Shown: positions 51,838 to 60,889, numbered from the stretch's first letter. The stretch is DNA of 64,000 nucleotides from MED-G116 sp038107835 (GCA_038107835.1 JAYNHH010000004.1:1-64000), one strand, 5' to 3'. Made by a program: numbers and translations. The notes: generated from the sequence alone by a model not told the origin.

Positions 51838-53132
51838 CAGCCCTCGTCACTCTCTCCAGCCTCATAGAGCAGACCCTTGCCAAGCATGTCGGTACATAAT
51901 TCCGCCGTCCAGGGCAGCATCAGGGCGCCGCAACGGCTGTCACGATAGAGACGCTCGAGCGGCAGCGAGCGCAGCATCGCCTGCCCCCCACAGGTGCGCA
52001 CGGCAAGCTGGGCGATTTCATTGGCATTCTCCATCACGCTGTACTGCGCCGCCCAGGCGCGCATCAAGGCGTCCTTGCTGGGATTCGGACGGGCCTCTGT
52101 AATCGCCTGAAACCAGAGAGATTTTGTCTGTTCCAGCATGATTTTCATCTGTGCCACAGCCAGCTGTTTGGTAGCATACATGCGCCGTTTGACAGGGGGA
52201 GTTCCCGGCTGCTCACCCCGTAGATACCGGATGGTGAAATCATAGGCTGCCTGTGCGATGCCCATATAGCTGGGAGTCAGCGTCATGAACATATGCGGCC
52301 ATTGCCGGGCGGCGTTGAAGTACACGCCACGCGGCATCAATTGTTCTTCAAAGGGAACAAAGACATCCTTGAAAACCAGAGTGCGAGAGACGGTTCCCCG
52401 CATACCAAGCGGATCCCACTCACCCTCAACCGAAACCCCCGCAGCGCGACTATCAATGGCGATATACATGGTGTTTGCCCGCGATGGGGTGGCATCTGCT
52501 GTCGCCAGTTCGGTGCAGAGCACACCATAGTAATCAGCATGGCCGGACAGCGAGGCAAAGATTTTCCGGCCGTTGATGATCCAGCCACCATCGGCAATCA
52601 GTGCTGTGGTCCCAAAGGCCGTCTTTCCGGCAGCGGCGTCACCACCCTCGGAAAATGGTTGAGCGTATATTGCCCCCTCCTCGAGGATACGGTGATAGTG
52701 ACGCTGGCGCATGGCGTCGTGGCTGGTGCGTTGATCCGCCGACATCGGCAGATTGTCTGCCAGAAACCCCGTCCACAGGCAGGAAGAGACATGCATGTTG
52801 AAAGTCAGCGCCGTGGCACCGCAATAGCGGCCAATTTCTGCAGCAGCAAGCATATAGGCGCGCAGGTCAGCACCGCGCCCGCCATAGTGCGTGGGAATGC
52901 ATATTCCCATCAGATCATTTGCATGCAGATCAGCATAGTTTTCGGTCGGAAATCTGGCCGCGCGGTCAATTCCGGGGGCGCGGGCCGCAAATCGACCCGC
53001 AGCCAGGGACCGCGTCTCGGCACACAGCGCCGCCTCAAAATCACTCAACCGCCAGTCAACAGGATCAAAGATAGGACTATCCCCGTCAAGGACATTGGCG
53101 ACAACACCATCATTCTGTCTGAGATCATCCAT
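51837..53132 (-). CDS. acyl-CoA dehydrogenase-fold flavoprotein lacking the usual catalytic Glu
   Basis: This 431-residue protein has the acyl-CoA dehydrogenase architecture: an N-terminal helical domain, the FSEGGDAAAGKT and WIINGRKIFASL beta-domain, and the C-terminal helical bundle with TCGGQAMLRSLPLERLYRDSR. After RDSR, the block that normally reads IYEGT (catalytic Glu) reads MLPWT (405-409), and the helix-G alternative Glu is also not evident. It may therefore be a monooxygenase or other ACAD-fold enzyme. The ATG at 53132 is used rather than an upstream TTG. Confidence 0.82.
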   Translation of the reverse strand: MDDLRQNDGVVANVLDGDSPIFDPVDWRLSDFEAALCAETRSLAAGRFAARAPGIDRAARFPTENYADLHANDLMGICIPTHYGGRGADLRAYMLAAAEIGRYCGATALTFNMHVSSCLWTGFLADNLPMSADQRTSHDAMRQRHYHRILEEGAIYAQPFSEGGDAAAGKTAFGTTALIADGGWIINGRKIFASLSGHADYYGVLCTELATADATPSRANTMYIAIDSRAAGVSVEGEWDPLGMRGTVSRTLVFKDVFVPFEEQLMPRGVYFNAARQWPHMFMTLTPSYMGIAQAAYDFTIRYLRGEQPGTPPVKRRMYATKQLAVAQMKIMLEQTKSLWFQAITEARPNPSKDALMRAWAAQYSVMENANEIAQLAVRTCGGQAMLRSLPLERLYRDSRCGALMLPWTAELCTDMLGKGLLYEAGESDEG

Positions 53133-53958
53133 CTTGTTTGTTCTCAACCCTGTTAAAAAAGGCCGTCAAAATCGCATTGACCGTTTCCGGACATTCACTA
53201 TTCACCAAATGGCCGGCCTGATCAACGATGTGAAATGTCGCGTTGGCAAGACCATCTGCCATCTTCGCCATGACACGTGCCGGGCTGTTGGTGTCGTGCG
53301 ATCCGGCAATGAGACAGCAGGGCTGACTGATGCGATGTTGATCGGCGCGCCGGTTGAAAGTCACCAGACAGGAAACAACCTGTCGAAAGGCTGTCTCATC
53401 AATACGTCCCATGGCGGCGATGGCCAGTTGCCGCATCTCGGCTGACGCCGCCGGGCCGATGATCGCTGGGATCGCCTGCTGTGCCAGCGTTGCCATATCA
53501 GCCCCCGCATCCAGCGGGCCAAGCCGGGCGGCGACAAATGCCTGCCTGAAGCTGTCATCACGACCACCAAAGGCGGGGGTTGTTGCAATCAGCCCAAGGC
53601 TGGCAACGCGATCCGACGAGCGGATTGCCACCTCCTGTGCGATCATCCCACCGATGGATTGCCCGACAAGATGCACGGTTGCAATTCCAAGCGCATCCAA
53701 AAGCGCGACAACAGCCCCGGAAAGCGCTGCAAAATCCATCTGCATCAGAGGATCCGAGCCGCCATAGCCGGGCATGTTCCAGGCAATGACGCGGCGTCCG
53801 CCAAGCTGGCCCAACTGGTCGGCAAAGCTGGTGCGATCGCCGCCAATCCCATGCAGGCAAAGCACCGGAGGCCCGACCATGTCAGCACCAGATTGCCAGA
53901 TGTTGAGGCCAGCCACCCTGATGGTGTCGGTGCCGGGTGCCACTGCCGGGGGTGCCAT
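53125..53958 (-). CDS. alpha/beta hydrolase
   Basis: This 277-residue alpha/beta-hydrolase has the oxyanion HGIGGD segment, nucleophile Ser in GQSIGG, Asp in AGSHDTNSP and His in QAGHLVNSE. It resembles 3-oxoadipate enol-lactonase and ring-cleavage product hydrolases. Its start shares one base with the stop of the NicX-like gene. In nicotinate degradation, NicX is followed by an alpha/beta-hydrolase that deformylates N-formylmaleamate, so that is one possible role. Hydrolysis of an extradiol meta-cleavage product is another. Confidence 0.83.
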   Translation of the reverse strand: MAPPAVAPGTDTIRVAGLNIWQSGADMVGPPVLCLHGIGGDRTSFADQLGQLGGRRVIAWNMPGYGGSDPLMQMDFAALSGAVVALLDALGIATVHLVGQSIGGMIAQEVAIRSSDRVASLGLIATTPAFGGRDDSFRQAFVAARLGPLDAGADMATLAQQAIPAIIGPAASAEMRQLAIAAMGRIDETAFRQVVSCLVTFNRRADQHRISQPCCLIAGSHDTNSPARVMAKMADGLANATFHIVDQAGHLVNSECPETVNAILTAFFNRVENKQDG

Positions 53959-54992
53959 CAGACAGGCCGCCCATCATCAACAGCCACAGCACCATCCAAT
54001 CTGATTGTGCAATCCATCATCGGCAGGTCGAAATGCCCCTCGGTAAAACGACCAGCGAATTCGTTGGCCCCTGTGGAATATAGAAAATTGCCAGCCAACG
54101 CACGCAGTTCCGTACCGTTGAGATCATCCCTGTCATACATGCACAGTGCCTCATAGCGGGCAACAGGATTGAGTCCCCACCCAACATGGCTGGTGGCATA
54201 GGCAAGCGCATCATCAAAACCATCAAGATAGTGACGCATCAACCGCGCATCGCTGCCATTTCCTTCGATGCTGGTGATAAAATCATCCTCTATCTGACAA
54301 ATAACCTCGCTCTCAAAATAACGTTTGAAGGTCAGGTTGATGTCTCCAGGCTTGAAAACCAACCGGCCATTGGCTGTCGCTGCGTTGGGAAAGCTGACGA
54401 CAAGCCCACCTGGCCAGTGCGCCAGAGTACCAGCACGATCGGTCCAGCCCCAGACGCCAACCGTCACCGTATTGGTCATGGCAACTGAAAGATTGGTTCC
54501 AGCCGCCGATGTTACCTGCATCTCGGTAGCCGACCGGCAGCGTGCCACCGCATCCTTGACGATGGGTTTCAGATCAGGATCGGGGGCCAGGCGCGCCAGA
54601 ATATCTGGATGTTCGTTGGAAATGGACATGATACGGGTACCAGCCGCCAGAATGCCCGGCGTCTGCACAGAATGCATCAGCCCCTCGACCGTCAGATCAA
54701 TCACCAGATCAGCCGCCACAAGCCGGGCAACAGCCGCTGTCTCGCCAGCCAGTGCATTTGACGCGCCGGTCGATCTGATGATCGGGCGGGCGTGAGCAGG
54801 TTTGCTGTCGACACGCAGGGTTTCAAAGGACACGTCAAGCTGACGCAATGCCAGTTCGGCCAGCACCAGATTTACCGGACGGCTGTGCGACTCAACAAGG
54901 ATGACAACATTTTCCTCACGGGCTGGTCGGCATAGATCAAACAATCTGACAAATGCATCAAGCCAATGTTTTTGGATGGGCGTATCCAGCAT
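53958..54992 (-). CDS. NicX-like 2,5-dihydroxypyridine 5,6-dioxygenase family protein
   Basis: This 344-residue protein resembles the peptidase M29-like family that includes Pseudomonas NicX. NicX is an Fe(II) dioxygenase opening 2,5-dihydroxypyridine to N-formylmaleamate. The ligand positions are kept: H269 (SHVGWGLNP), H320 and D322 (EGHFDLP). The blocks HWPGGLVVSFPN and GNFLYSTGANE align with NicX. It lies between an AsnC-domain gene and an alpha/beta-hydrolase. The actual ring substrate is not proven; related aromatic or heteroaromatic compounds are possible. Confidence 0.75.
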   Translation of the reverse strand: MLDTPIQKHWLDAFVRLFDLCRPAREENVVILVESHSRPVNLVLAELALRQLDVSFETLRVDSKPAHARPIIRSTGASNALAGETAAVARLVAADLVIDLTVEGLMHSVQTPGILAAGTRIMSISNEHPDILARLAPDPDLKPIVKDAVARCRSATEMQVTSAAGTNLSVAMTNTVTVGVWGWTDRAGTLAHWPGGLVVSFPNAATANGRLVFKPGDINLTFKRYFESEVICQIEDDFITSIEGNGSDARLMRHYLDGFDDALAYATSHVGWGLNPVARYEALCMYDRDDLNGTELRALAGNFLYSTGANEFAGRFTEGHFDLPMMDCTIRLDGAVAVDDGRPV

Positions 54993-54997
54993 GTTGC

Positions 54998-55258
54998 CTA
55001 GATGCCACGGTCTTTGGTGAAGGGGTTGAAACAGACGATGGTGTTGGTATCACGAACACCCTCGATTTTCTGCACCGTTTCACAGACATAGAGGCCAATG
55101 TCATCATTGTTCCCAAGCCTGAACATGGTGAAGATATCATAGTCACCCGAAGTTGAATAAACCGTCGGTGCCTCCGGCAAATCAGCCAGCGCAGCCGCCA
55201 CATCATAGGTTTTTCCAAGATCACATTTGACCAAAACGATTAGATTTCTCTTGTCCAT
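54998..55258 (-). CDS. stand-alone Lrp/AsnC ligand-binding (RAM) domain protein
   Basis: An 86-residue protein matching only the C-terminal effector-binding half of Lrp/AsnC regulators (VLVKCDLGKTYDVAAALADLP, TSGDYDIFTMFRLGN). The helix-turn-helix is absent. RAM domains oligomerise and bind small molecules; stand-alone copies may act as sensors or co-regulators. It lies inside the catabolic run, 66 bases after the FAD monooxygenase and 5 bases before the NicX-like gene. Confidence 0.85.
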   Translation of the reverse strand: MDKRNLIVLVKCDLGKTYDVAAALADLPEAPTVYSTSGDYDIFTMFRLGNNDDIGLYVCETVQKIEGVRDTNTIVCFNPFTKDRGI

Positions 55259-55324
55259 CGGACCCTCCGGGACCAGCCATGCTGGCCAGTTGTTTCGCCC
55301 TTTAACCTTAGATAGGCGCAGGCG

Positions 55325-56812
55325 CTAGCTCAATAGCATTCGGTTGGCGGCCAGAAATTCGTCAAAGCCTGCACCGCCCGGAAAACTGGCCAGAACCCGG
55401 CGATCAGGGCGAAGCAACAATGCAGCCACCCCGAATTGTCCGAGCAGCGGAGTAAGTTCCGGCAGTTGGGTGGTGGTAACAATCCGGCCCTCGATCGCGG
55501 TGCCAGCGCCGATATCCGGCAAATTGCCAATCACAGATGAGGCGATCAGGATCGGCTGTGTTGAAAACCATCTATCGAAGGATGATCCATCAGCCAGAGT
55601 GACATTGGGAAAAGTTCTGTTCAGCAGCACATCAGCGGCATCACCAAGGCCGCTGCCAAGCGATGGCGTGATTGAATTCATCCCGACAGTGCCGTCCGGC
55701 CTGGCAAACACCGTATTGGAAATCTGTGCATCGCCAAGCGCGTTGATGAATTCTCCCATACGGCTTGTCGTCTCGATATATTCACGGACATTCTGTTCAC
55801 GTTCGCTCTGATAACTGCGCAGCAGCTCTCCATCATGGCCCTGTCTGGCGCAAAAACCGATTTTCCAGGCCAGATTGGCCGCATCGCGAATTCCAGCACA
55901 CATGCCCTGACCCATGAAGGGAGGCATCAGATGGGCCGCATCACCGGCAATGAACACCCGGCCTTTCTGCCATTGTCTGGCAAGTGCAGACTTGAAGGTA
56001 TAGATCGCCTTTCGTTCAAGACGCGCTGCCGCAGGGCCAACCCAGGGGGCAAGAAAGTCCCAGATAGCTGCCTCCTCAAGCATGGCCTCTGGCGACTCAT
56101 CAGGGCCGACGGCAAATTCCCACCGCCGCCGCCGCCCGACATTCCGGCAATAGGTGGCTGGCCTGTCCGGGTTGCAATATTGGATCGTACGATCCGGCAG
56201 ATCAACGGCGCGTGAGGTGAGCAGTAGATCGATCACCACCCAGGTCTGCTCGAAACCAAGACTGGCCATCTCGACACCCATGGCGGACCGGGTCAGTGAG
56301 CGCGCTCCATCGCACCCCACGACATAGCGCGAGCGCAAAACCCTGTTGGCCGCCTCTCCTGCCTGCTGGAACCCGATTTCAACGTGATCGCCATGATCCC
56401 TGATGCTCGTGGTCCGTGCGCCGGATATGATTGTGACATGCTCATATTGTGCCAGGGCCCGGCGCAGACAGCGTTCAAGATCTGGCTGGTGAAAGCGATA
56501 GCTTGGCTGCCAGCCATTTTCGGTCACAGCACGTGGCCGCGGCCAGTCAATCAGCACCTTACCCTCGGGATCAATGAATTTGGTGCCGCGGTTAACGATC
56601 AGGTGCCGGCGCAGCCTGTCGGCGATTCCGATTGTCTGGAACACGCGCATGATTTCATCATCAAAATGCACGGCACGCGGCAGATTATAGAGCGCCGCCT
56701 CACGCTCCAGCACGCAGACTGACAGACCATGCATCGCCAGCAGATTGGCCAGCGTGCCGCCCGTCGGCCCCAAACCGATCACAACAACATCGAAATCAAC
56801 TTTTTCGGGCAT
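55325..56812 (-). CDS. FAD-dependent aromatic hydroxylase (MhpA-like)
   Basis: This 495-residue class A flavoprotein monooxygenase has GxGxxG (VVIGLGPTGGTLANLL), the DG motif (VVGCDGARSLTR) and the second FAD motif (VFIAGDAAHLMPPFMGQGMCAGIRDAANLAWKI). It resembles 3-(3-hydroxyphenyl)propionate hydroxylases, adding an ortho-OH to phenols. It follows the extradiol dioxygenase gene by 45 bases, an expected pair: hydroxylate, then cleave the catechol. Confidence 0.88.
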   Translation of the reverse strand: MPEKVDFDVVVIGLGPTGGTLANLLAMHGLSVCVLEREAALYNLPRAVHFDDEIMRVFQTIGIADRLRRHLIVNRGTKFIDPEGKVLIDWPRPRAVTENGWQPSYRFHQPDLERCLRRALAQYEHVTIISGARTTSIRDHGDHVEIGFQQAGEAANRVLRSRYVVGCDGARSLTRSAMGVEMASLGFEQTWVVIDLLLTSRAVDLPDRTIQYCNPDRPATYCRNVGRRRRWEFAVGPDESPEAMLEEAAIWDFLAPWVGPAAARLERKAIYTFKSALARQWQKGRVFIAGDAAHLMPPFMGQGMCAGIRDAANLAWKIGFCARQGHDGELLRSYQSEREQNVREYIETTSRMGEFINALGDAQISNTVFARPDGTVGMNSITPSLGSGLGDAADVLLNRTFPNVTLADGSSFDRWFSTQPILIASSVIGNLPDIGAGTAIEGRIVTTTQLPELTPLLGQFGVAALLLRPDRRVLASFPGGAGFDEFLAANRMLLS

Positions 56813-56857
56813 CAGGGCCTACCGCCTCCCACAACCTTTGAACCACCGGACTGGCTG

Positions 56858-57838
56858 TCAGTCCTTTGCAGGACGGCGCGTTTGCGAATACAGCCATGGG
56901 CAGTCAATCATCGGCGGTGCCTGTTTTCCCAATGCAGCTGTCTCGAGGCGCTTTTCCCGGAATCGCAGACGCATTTCGTCCGGCATGTGTAATCGTTCAT
57001 GCCCCCAGAAACTGGGGCCAACATCGGTTTCCTCGGGGACCCACGTGTCCGGGTCGATGATACGCCCACCCCACCCTGTCTCGATGAAAAATCCGGACGG
57101 GGTGTGCGAGTAAAATGATGTCATATAATCATTGGTGTGGCGACCAAGCGTATAGGCAATGGCACCATCCTTGTAGCGCAGCAGGTCATAGCCCTGCCCG
57201 ACATCATCCAGATGGTCATATTCAACCATGAAGTGATGAAAGCCAGTGCGACCAGTGCCAATCAGTGCAAAACTGTGATGGCGCTCATTGACGTGAAAGA
57301 AATAGACCGAGATCGGCACAGTGCTGTAGTCACTTACACCAAAACCAAGGACATCGCGGTAGAATGGCACCAGCGCATCGACATTCCGTGTATGCAGAAC
57401 CGCATGCCCCATCCCGCAGGCCCCTGTCTTGAAACCGGAAATCGGACGGCCAGGAATGAACTCCCGGTCATCCTGCATCGGCTTGTAGACAAGCTCGATA
57501 CGGTTGCCCTGCGGATCATTGAAATGGATCAGCGAGGTAACAAAACGCTTGTCGGCGAGATCGGAAACACCCCGCTGCACGGCAATACCAGCCTTTTCAA
57601 GCCGGGCGGCGTAGGTTTCAAGATCGGCCTCGCTGTCCACCTCCCACCCCATGAAGGCAAGGTGGTCACCGGGTTCACCGGTTACCGCAAGGCGCTGTTT
57701 CTGATCATCCATACGGAAGCTGAGTGCGCCAGTCCCCCGGTCCACCAGCTGCAGGCCAAGATTTTTCGTGGCATAATCAGCCCAGTCCGGCAGATTGTCA
57801 GAATTCACACCCAAATAACTCAACGCATTGATTGCCAT
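56858..57838 (-). CDS. extradiol ring-cleavage dioxygenase (type I, VOC fold)
   Basis: This 326-residue two-domain vicinal-oxygen-chelate enzyme has the metal ligands in the second domain: His145 (GHAVLH), His201/202 (FHHFMVEYD) and Glu253 (FFIETGWGG). The family cleaves catechols next to one hydroxyl (2,3-dihydroxybiphenyl/3-alkylcatechol type). The ATG at 57838 has GGAAAAA upstream and fits the family start. It is transcribed with the MhpA-like hydroxylase. The substrate is a substituted catechol of unknown side chain. Confidence 0.86.
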   Translation of the reverse strand: MAINALSYLGVNSDNLPDWADYATKNLGLQLVDRGTGALSFRMDDQKQRLAVTGEPGDHLAFMGWEVDSEADLETYAARLEKAGIAVQRGVSDLADKRFVTSLIHFNDPQGNRIELVYKPMQDDREFIPGRPISGFKTGACGMGHAVLHTRNVDALVPFYRDVLGFGVSDYSTVPISVYFFHVNERHHSFALIGTGRTGFHHFMVEYDHLDDVGQGYDLLRYKDGAIAYTLGRHTNDYMTSFYSHTPSGFFIETGWGGRIIDPDTWVPEETDVGPSFWGHERLHMPDEMRLRFREKRLETAALGKQAPPMIDCPWLYSQTRRPAKD

Positions 57839-58049
57839 GGGATTTTTCCATTTCCAAACAAACCAAACACACGCTGCCAAATAGAATCAGGCAGTGCCAA
57901 CACGGACAGCTGTCCCACCTCTCGTTCGGGACAACCAGCGACATTTCCCAGACAACGGAGATGTGTTCGAAAGGCTCGCATGGTTTCTCGCGGCTTGTCA
58001 AAAAAACCCTGCCTGACCACGCTCACCACCATACCGCCATCAGCCCACA

Positions 58050-58091
58050 TCACCGGTCCCCGCGTCACCGGTCCCAGCGCGTCACCGGTCC
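58050..58091. repeat. three near-direct copies of TCACCGGTCC
   Basis: TCACCGGTCC starts at 58050, 58065 and 58082 (spacing 15 and 17 bases), overlapping the stop of the DUF2783-like gene. Each copy contains the palindrome ACCGGT. The copies may be a slipped duplication or a binding site. The rest of the 243-base gap 57839-58081 shows no gene I can support. Confidence 0.5.
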
Positions 58092-58282
58092 AGTGACGAC
58101 CACGCTCTGTCAACAGCATCACGGATCACCGCGGCATCACCGATATGATTCATCAAAAGCAGGATCAGCGCCGCATTCATCTGCTCACTTTGCGAGGGCG
58201 ACAGGCCCTCATGTGCTGCCAACAACCCGTTGAACAGATCATCGCTATCAGCACCCATATTGAAATCAATGTTCAGCGACAT
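58082..58282 (-). CDS. DUF2783-like small protein
   Basis: A 66-residue helical protein with LFNGLLAAHEGLSPSQSEQMN and LILLLMNHIGDAAVIRDAV. This pattern resembles DUF2783, small proteins usually encoded next to FAD aromatic monooxygenases; the function is unknown. AGGGG lies 8 nt before the ATG at 58282 (GTG 58285 in frame is less likely). It follows the larger FAD monooxygenase by 13 bases. Confidence 0.72.
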   Translation of the reverse strand: MSLNIDFNMGADSDDLFNGLLAAHEGLSPSQSEQMNAALILLLMNHIGDAAVIRDAVDRAWSSLDR

Positions 58283-58295
58283 CACACATTCCCCT

Positions 58296-59903
58296 TCAGG
58301 CTGGAACCAGTTTTTGGGTCTGCCTCAATGCGGCACGGACCTGCCCCACGTCAGGGTCGCGCCAACGGGCAGCAACATGCTGGTCAGGGCGGATGAGGTA
58401 GACACCCCTGCCATAGCGGGCCTCGACCTTGCCCTCGCAATCCGCAAACCCGCCTGCGCCAACTCGCACAACCACGAGATCATCAGAAAACTCTCTGTCC
58501 GCCTGCGGCAGTGCATTGCCGATGATCAGCAGTGTGAACCCATCACCAAGCTGCCGCAACAGCCAGTCACGTCCCGCCGCCGACATCACTGGCGCGTCGA
58601 GACAGGCTATGCCTGAACGCATTGGCACATCGAACAAATCCACATCGGCGCTGGTCAGGCTGCTGGCCTCCTGACTGCAGGGGAGCGACAGCCGGCCGGC
58701 ATTGACCAGCCGCCGCGCAAAGGGATGATCAACCGCAAGACCAAGAACGGCATTGCGAAAAGCCATGTCCACCGCACCATCGGGTGACATGAAGCGCGAG
58801 GTCCAGCTTGAATTGCGGATATTCTCATCCGCACCGTGAACACGCTCCTCATCATAGCTTTGCAGCAACTCTGCCGATGCCTCACCACGGATGATGGCAG
58901 CAAGTTTCCAGCACAGATTATCGACATCATGAATGCCACCATTGCCACCTCTGGCACCGAATGGCGAGACAACATGCGCTGAATCACCAACAAAAATCAC
59001 CCGTTCATGGACAAACCGCTCAATGCGGCGACAATTGAAACTGTAAATGCTGATCCAGTCGAGCGTGAAAGGCCGGCCACCAACAATTTTCTCAATGCGT
59101 GGAATGACATTTTCCGGCTTCTTTTCCTCTTCGATATCGGCATCGGGGCCAAGCTGCAGGTCAATGCGATAGATATTGTCCGGCTGTTTATGCAGCAATG
59201 CCGATTGTCCCGGATGAAAATTGGGCGTGAACCAGAACCAGCGTTCTGAGGGAAAGTCAGCCTCCATCTCGACATCGGCAATCAGGAACCGTTCCTCGAA
59301 ATGGCGACCGTCAAATTCCAGCCCGAACTGGCGACGCACCTGGCTGCTGGCACCATCACAGGCGAGCAGATATTGTCCGTGCAATTGATAGATGCCGTCG
59401 GGTGTCTCAATCCTCACCGTCACATGGCCATCCTGCTGGGCAACATCGACAACCTTGTTCTTGAAGCGCAGATCAATCAAATCAGGGAAATCAGCGCAAC
59501 GTTCGATCAGATATTGCTCAACATAATATTGCTGAAGATTGATAAAGGCGGGGAATTTGTGGCCATCCTCAGGCAGCAGATCGAAGCTGTAGATTTCCTG
59601 ATCACCGCGATAGACCCGGCCCACCTTCCAGGTCACCCCCTTGGCCAGCATCCTGTCGGCAATGCCAAGCCGGTCAAAGATTTCCAGAGTGCGTTTTGCC
59701 CAGCAGATTGCACGGCTTCCCACCGAAACGACATTGTTGTCATCGAGAATGACGCTGGCCACGCCTCTGGTGGCAAGGTCGACCGCTGCAGCAAGACCAA
59801 TCGGCCCCGCGCCAATGATGATCACCGGCGCATCAGTGCCGGCCGCGCCTGACAATTCAGGCGGTGTCACATAGGCAAAGGGGTCAAAGCTGTAACGCGC
59901 CAT
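58296..59903 (-). CDS. FAD-dependent aromatic monooxygenase
   Basis: A 535-residue class A flavoprotein with a ~25-residue N-terminal extension, then VIIIGAGPIGLAAAVDLA, DG motif LLACDGASSQVRR and FAD motif VIFVGDSAHVVSPFGARGGNGGIHDVDNLCWKL. The C-terminal thioredoxin-like domain is retained (GRGVYLIRPDQHVAARW). It belongs to the PheA/TfdB/MhpA class. Coupling with the DUF2783-like gene and the upstream MBL-fold and FAH genes resembles conserved aromatic clusters in other proteobacteria. Confidence 0.87.
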   Translation of the reverse strand: MARYSFDPFAYVTPPELSGAAGTDAPVIIIGAGPIGLAAAVDLATRGVASVILDDNNVVSVGSRAICWAKRTLEIFDRLGIADRMLAKGVTWKVGRVYRGDQEIYSFDLLPEDGHKFPAFINLQQYYVEQYLIERCADFPDLIDLRFKNKVVDVAQQDGHVTVRIETPDGIYQLHGQYLLACDGASSQVRRQFGLEFDGRHFEERFLIADVEMEADFPSERWFWFTPNFHPGQSALLHKQPDNIYRIDLQLGPDADIEEEKKPENVIPRIEKIVGGRPFTLDWISIYSFNCRRIERFVHERVIFVGDSAHVVSPFGARGGNGGIHDVDNLCWKLAAIIRGEASAELLQSYDEERVHGADENIRNSSWTSRFMSPDGAVDMAFRNAVLGLAVDHPFARRLVNAGRLSLPCSQEASSLTSADVDLFDVPMRSGIACLDAPVMSAAGRDWLLRQLGDGFTLLIIGNALPQADREFSDDLVVVRVGAGGFADCEGKVEARYGRGVYLIRPDQHVAARWRDPDVGQVRAALRQTQKLVPA

Positions 59904-59935
59904 GGTACATCTCCCTGCCTGTCACTGCGTCACCC

Positions 59936-60889
59936 CTATCCATTCTGCAACGCATGCCACATGTCAAGATCACGCTCCGCGGTCCATATCCGCGGTGTAT
60001 CAATACCCTTGGCCTCGTCAAAGGCACGGGCAACATTGAAAGGCAGACAATGTTCATAAATCGCGTAATCTGAGAATTTCAGATCGCATTCGGCGCGCAC
60101 CGCATCCCAGGCTTCCTTCAACGTCCCGCCACGGGCCGCGACCATCGCCGCCGGTTGGTAGGTTGAGCGCAGAAAATCACGGGTGTTGCTTATGGCGGCG
60201 TTGACCATTACATCCCCAACAAGTGCATCACCCCGCCCGGGGGCGATCGATTTCGGCGCAAAGGCGGCAATCCGGTCCAGCGTTGGCCCCCAATCGGCAA
60301 AATGCCCGTCACCACAATAGCAGGCTGAGTGATATTCAACGATATCACCGGTAAACATCACCTGCTCATCGGGAACGAAAGCGACGATATCCCCGGCGGT
60401 ATGCGCACGGCCAAGAAACATCAGCTCAACCCGCCGCCGGCCAAGATGCACCGTCATTTTCTCCTTGAAGGTCAGGGTCGGCCAGGTCAGGCCGGGGATG
60501 CTCTCATGCCCCTCAAACAGACGGGGAAAACGGCCGAACTCACTGTCCCAATCTTCCTGCCCACGCTCATGGATCATCGCCAGACATCTGTCTGACGCGA
60601 TGATTTCCGAGGCGTCATAGGCCGAAGCTCCCAGAACACGAACGGCATGATAATGGGACAGCACAACATGCTTGATTGGCTTGTCGGTCACCGACCGGAT
60701 TTTCTCGACCACGATAGTGGCGAGGCGCGGCGTTGCCTGTGCATCGATCACCATCACGCTGTCATCGCCGATGATCACACCGGTGTTGGGATCTCCCTCG
60801 GCTGTAAAGGCCCACAGATCGCGGCCTATTTCGGTAAAGCTGATCTGTTTTTCCGCCAGATCGCCCTGCGAGGCAAATTTCTTAGACAT
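59936..60889 (-). CDS. MBL-fold protein with altered metal motif
   Basis: A 317-residue metallo-beta-lactamase-fold protein. The canonical HxHxDH motif is changed to HYHAVR (79-84): both first His are kept but the metal-2 Asp and His are Val and Arg. Later ligands are partly present (GRAHTAGDIVAF and MFTGDIVEYH). The motif suggests a single-metal or otherwise altered centre. Such proteins are repeatedly found beside FAD aromatic monooxygenases, role unknown. It overlaps the FAH-family gene by 8 bases. Confidence 0.83.
   Translation of the reverse strand: MSKKFASQGDLAEKQISFTEIGRDLWAFTAEGDPNTGVIIGDDSVMVIDAQATPRLATIVVEKIRSVTDKPIKHVVLSHYHAVRVLGASAYDASEIIASDRCLAMIHERGQEDWDSEFGRFPRLFEGHESIPGLTWPTLTFKEKMTVHLGRRRVELMFLGRAHTAGDIVAFVPDEQVMFTGDIVEYHSACYCGDGHFADWGPTLDRIAAFAPKSIAPGRGDALVGDVMVNAAISNTRDFLRSTYQPAAMVAARGGTLKEAWDAVRAECDLKFSDYAIYEHCLPFNVARAFDEAKGIDTPRIWTAERDLDMWHALQNG

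Noticed and set aside
58050..58091. possible CRISPR-like repeats
   Set aside because: Only three 10-base copies with 5-7 base intervals; far too short for repeats and spacers, and no cas genes.
57137..58096. 319-codon plus-strand open frame
   Set aside because: Opposite the extradiol dioxygenase gene and the following gap; no motif or ribosome-binding site support.
57820..58122. 100-codon minus-strand open frame in the gap upstream of the extradiol dioxygenase
   Set aside because: Overlaps the ends of both neighbouring genes and shows no recognisable domain; the gap more likely holds a promoter.
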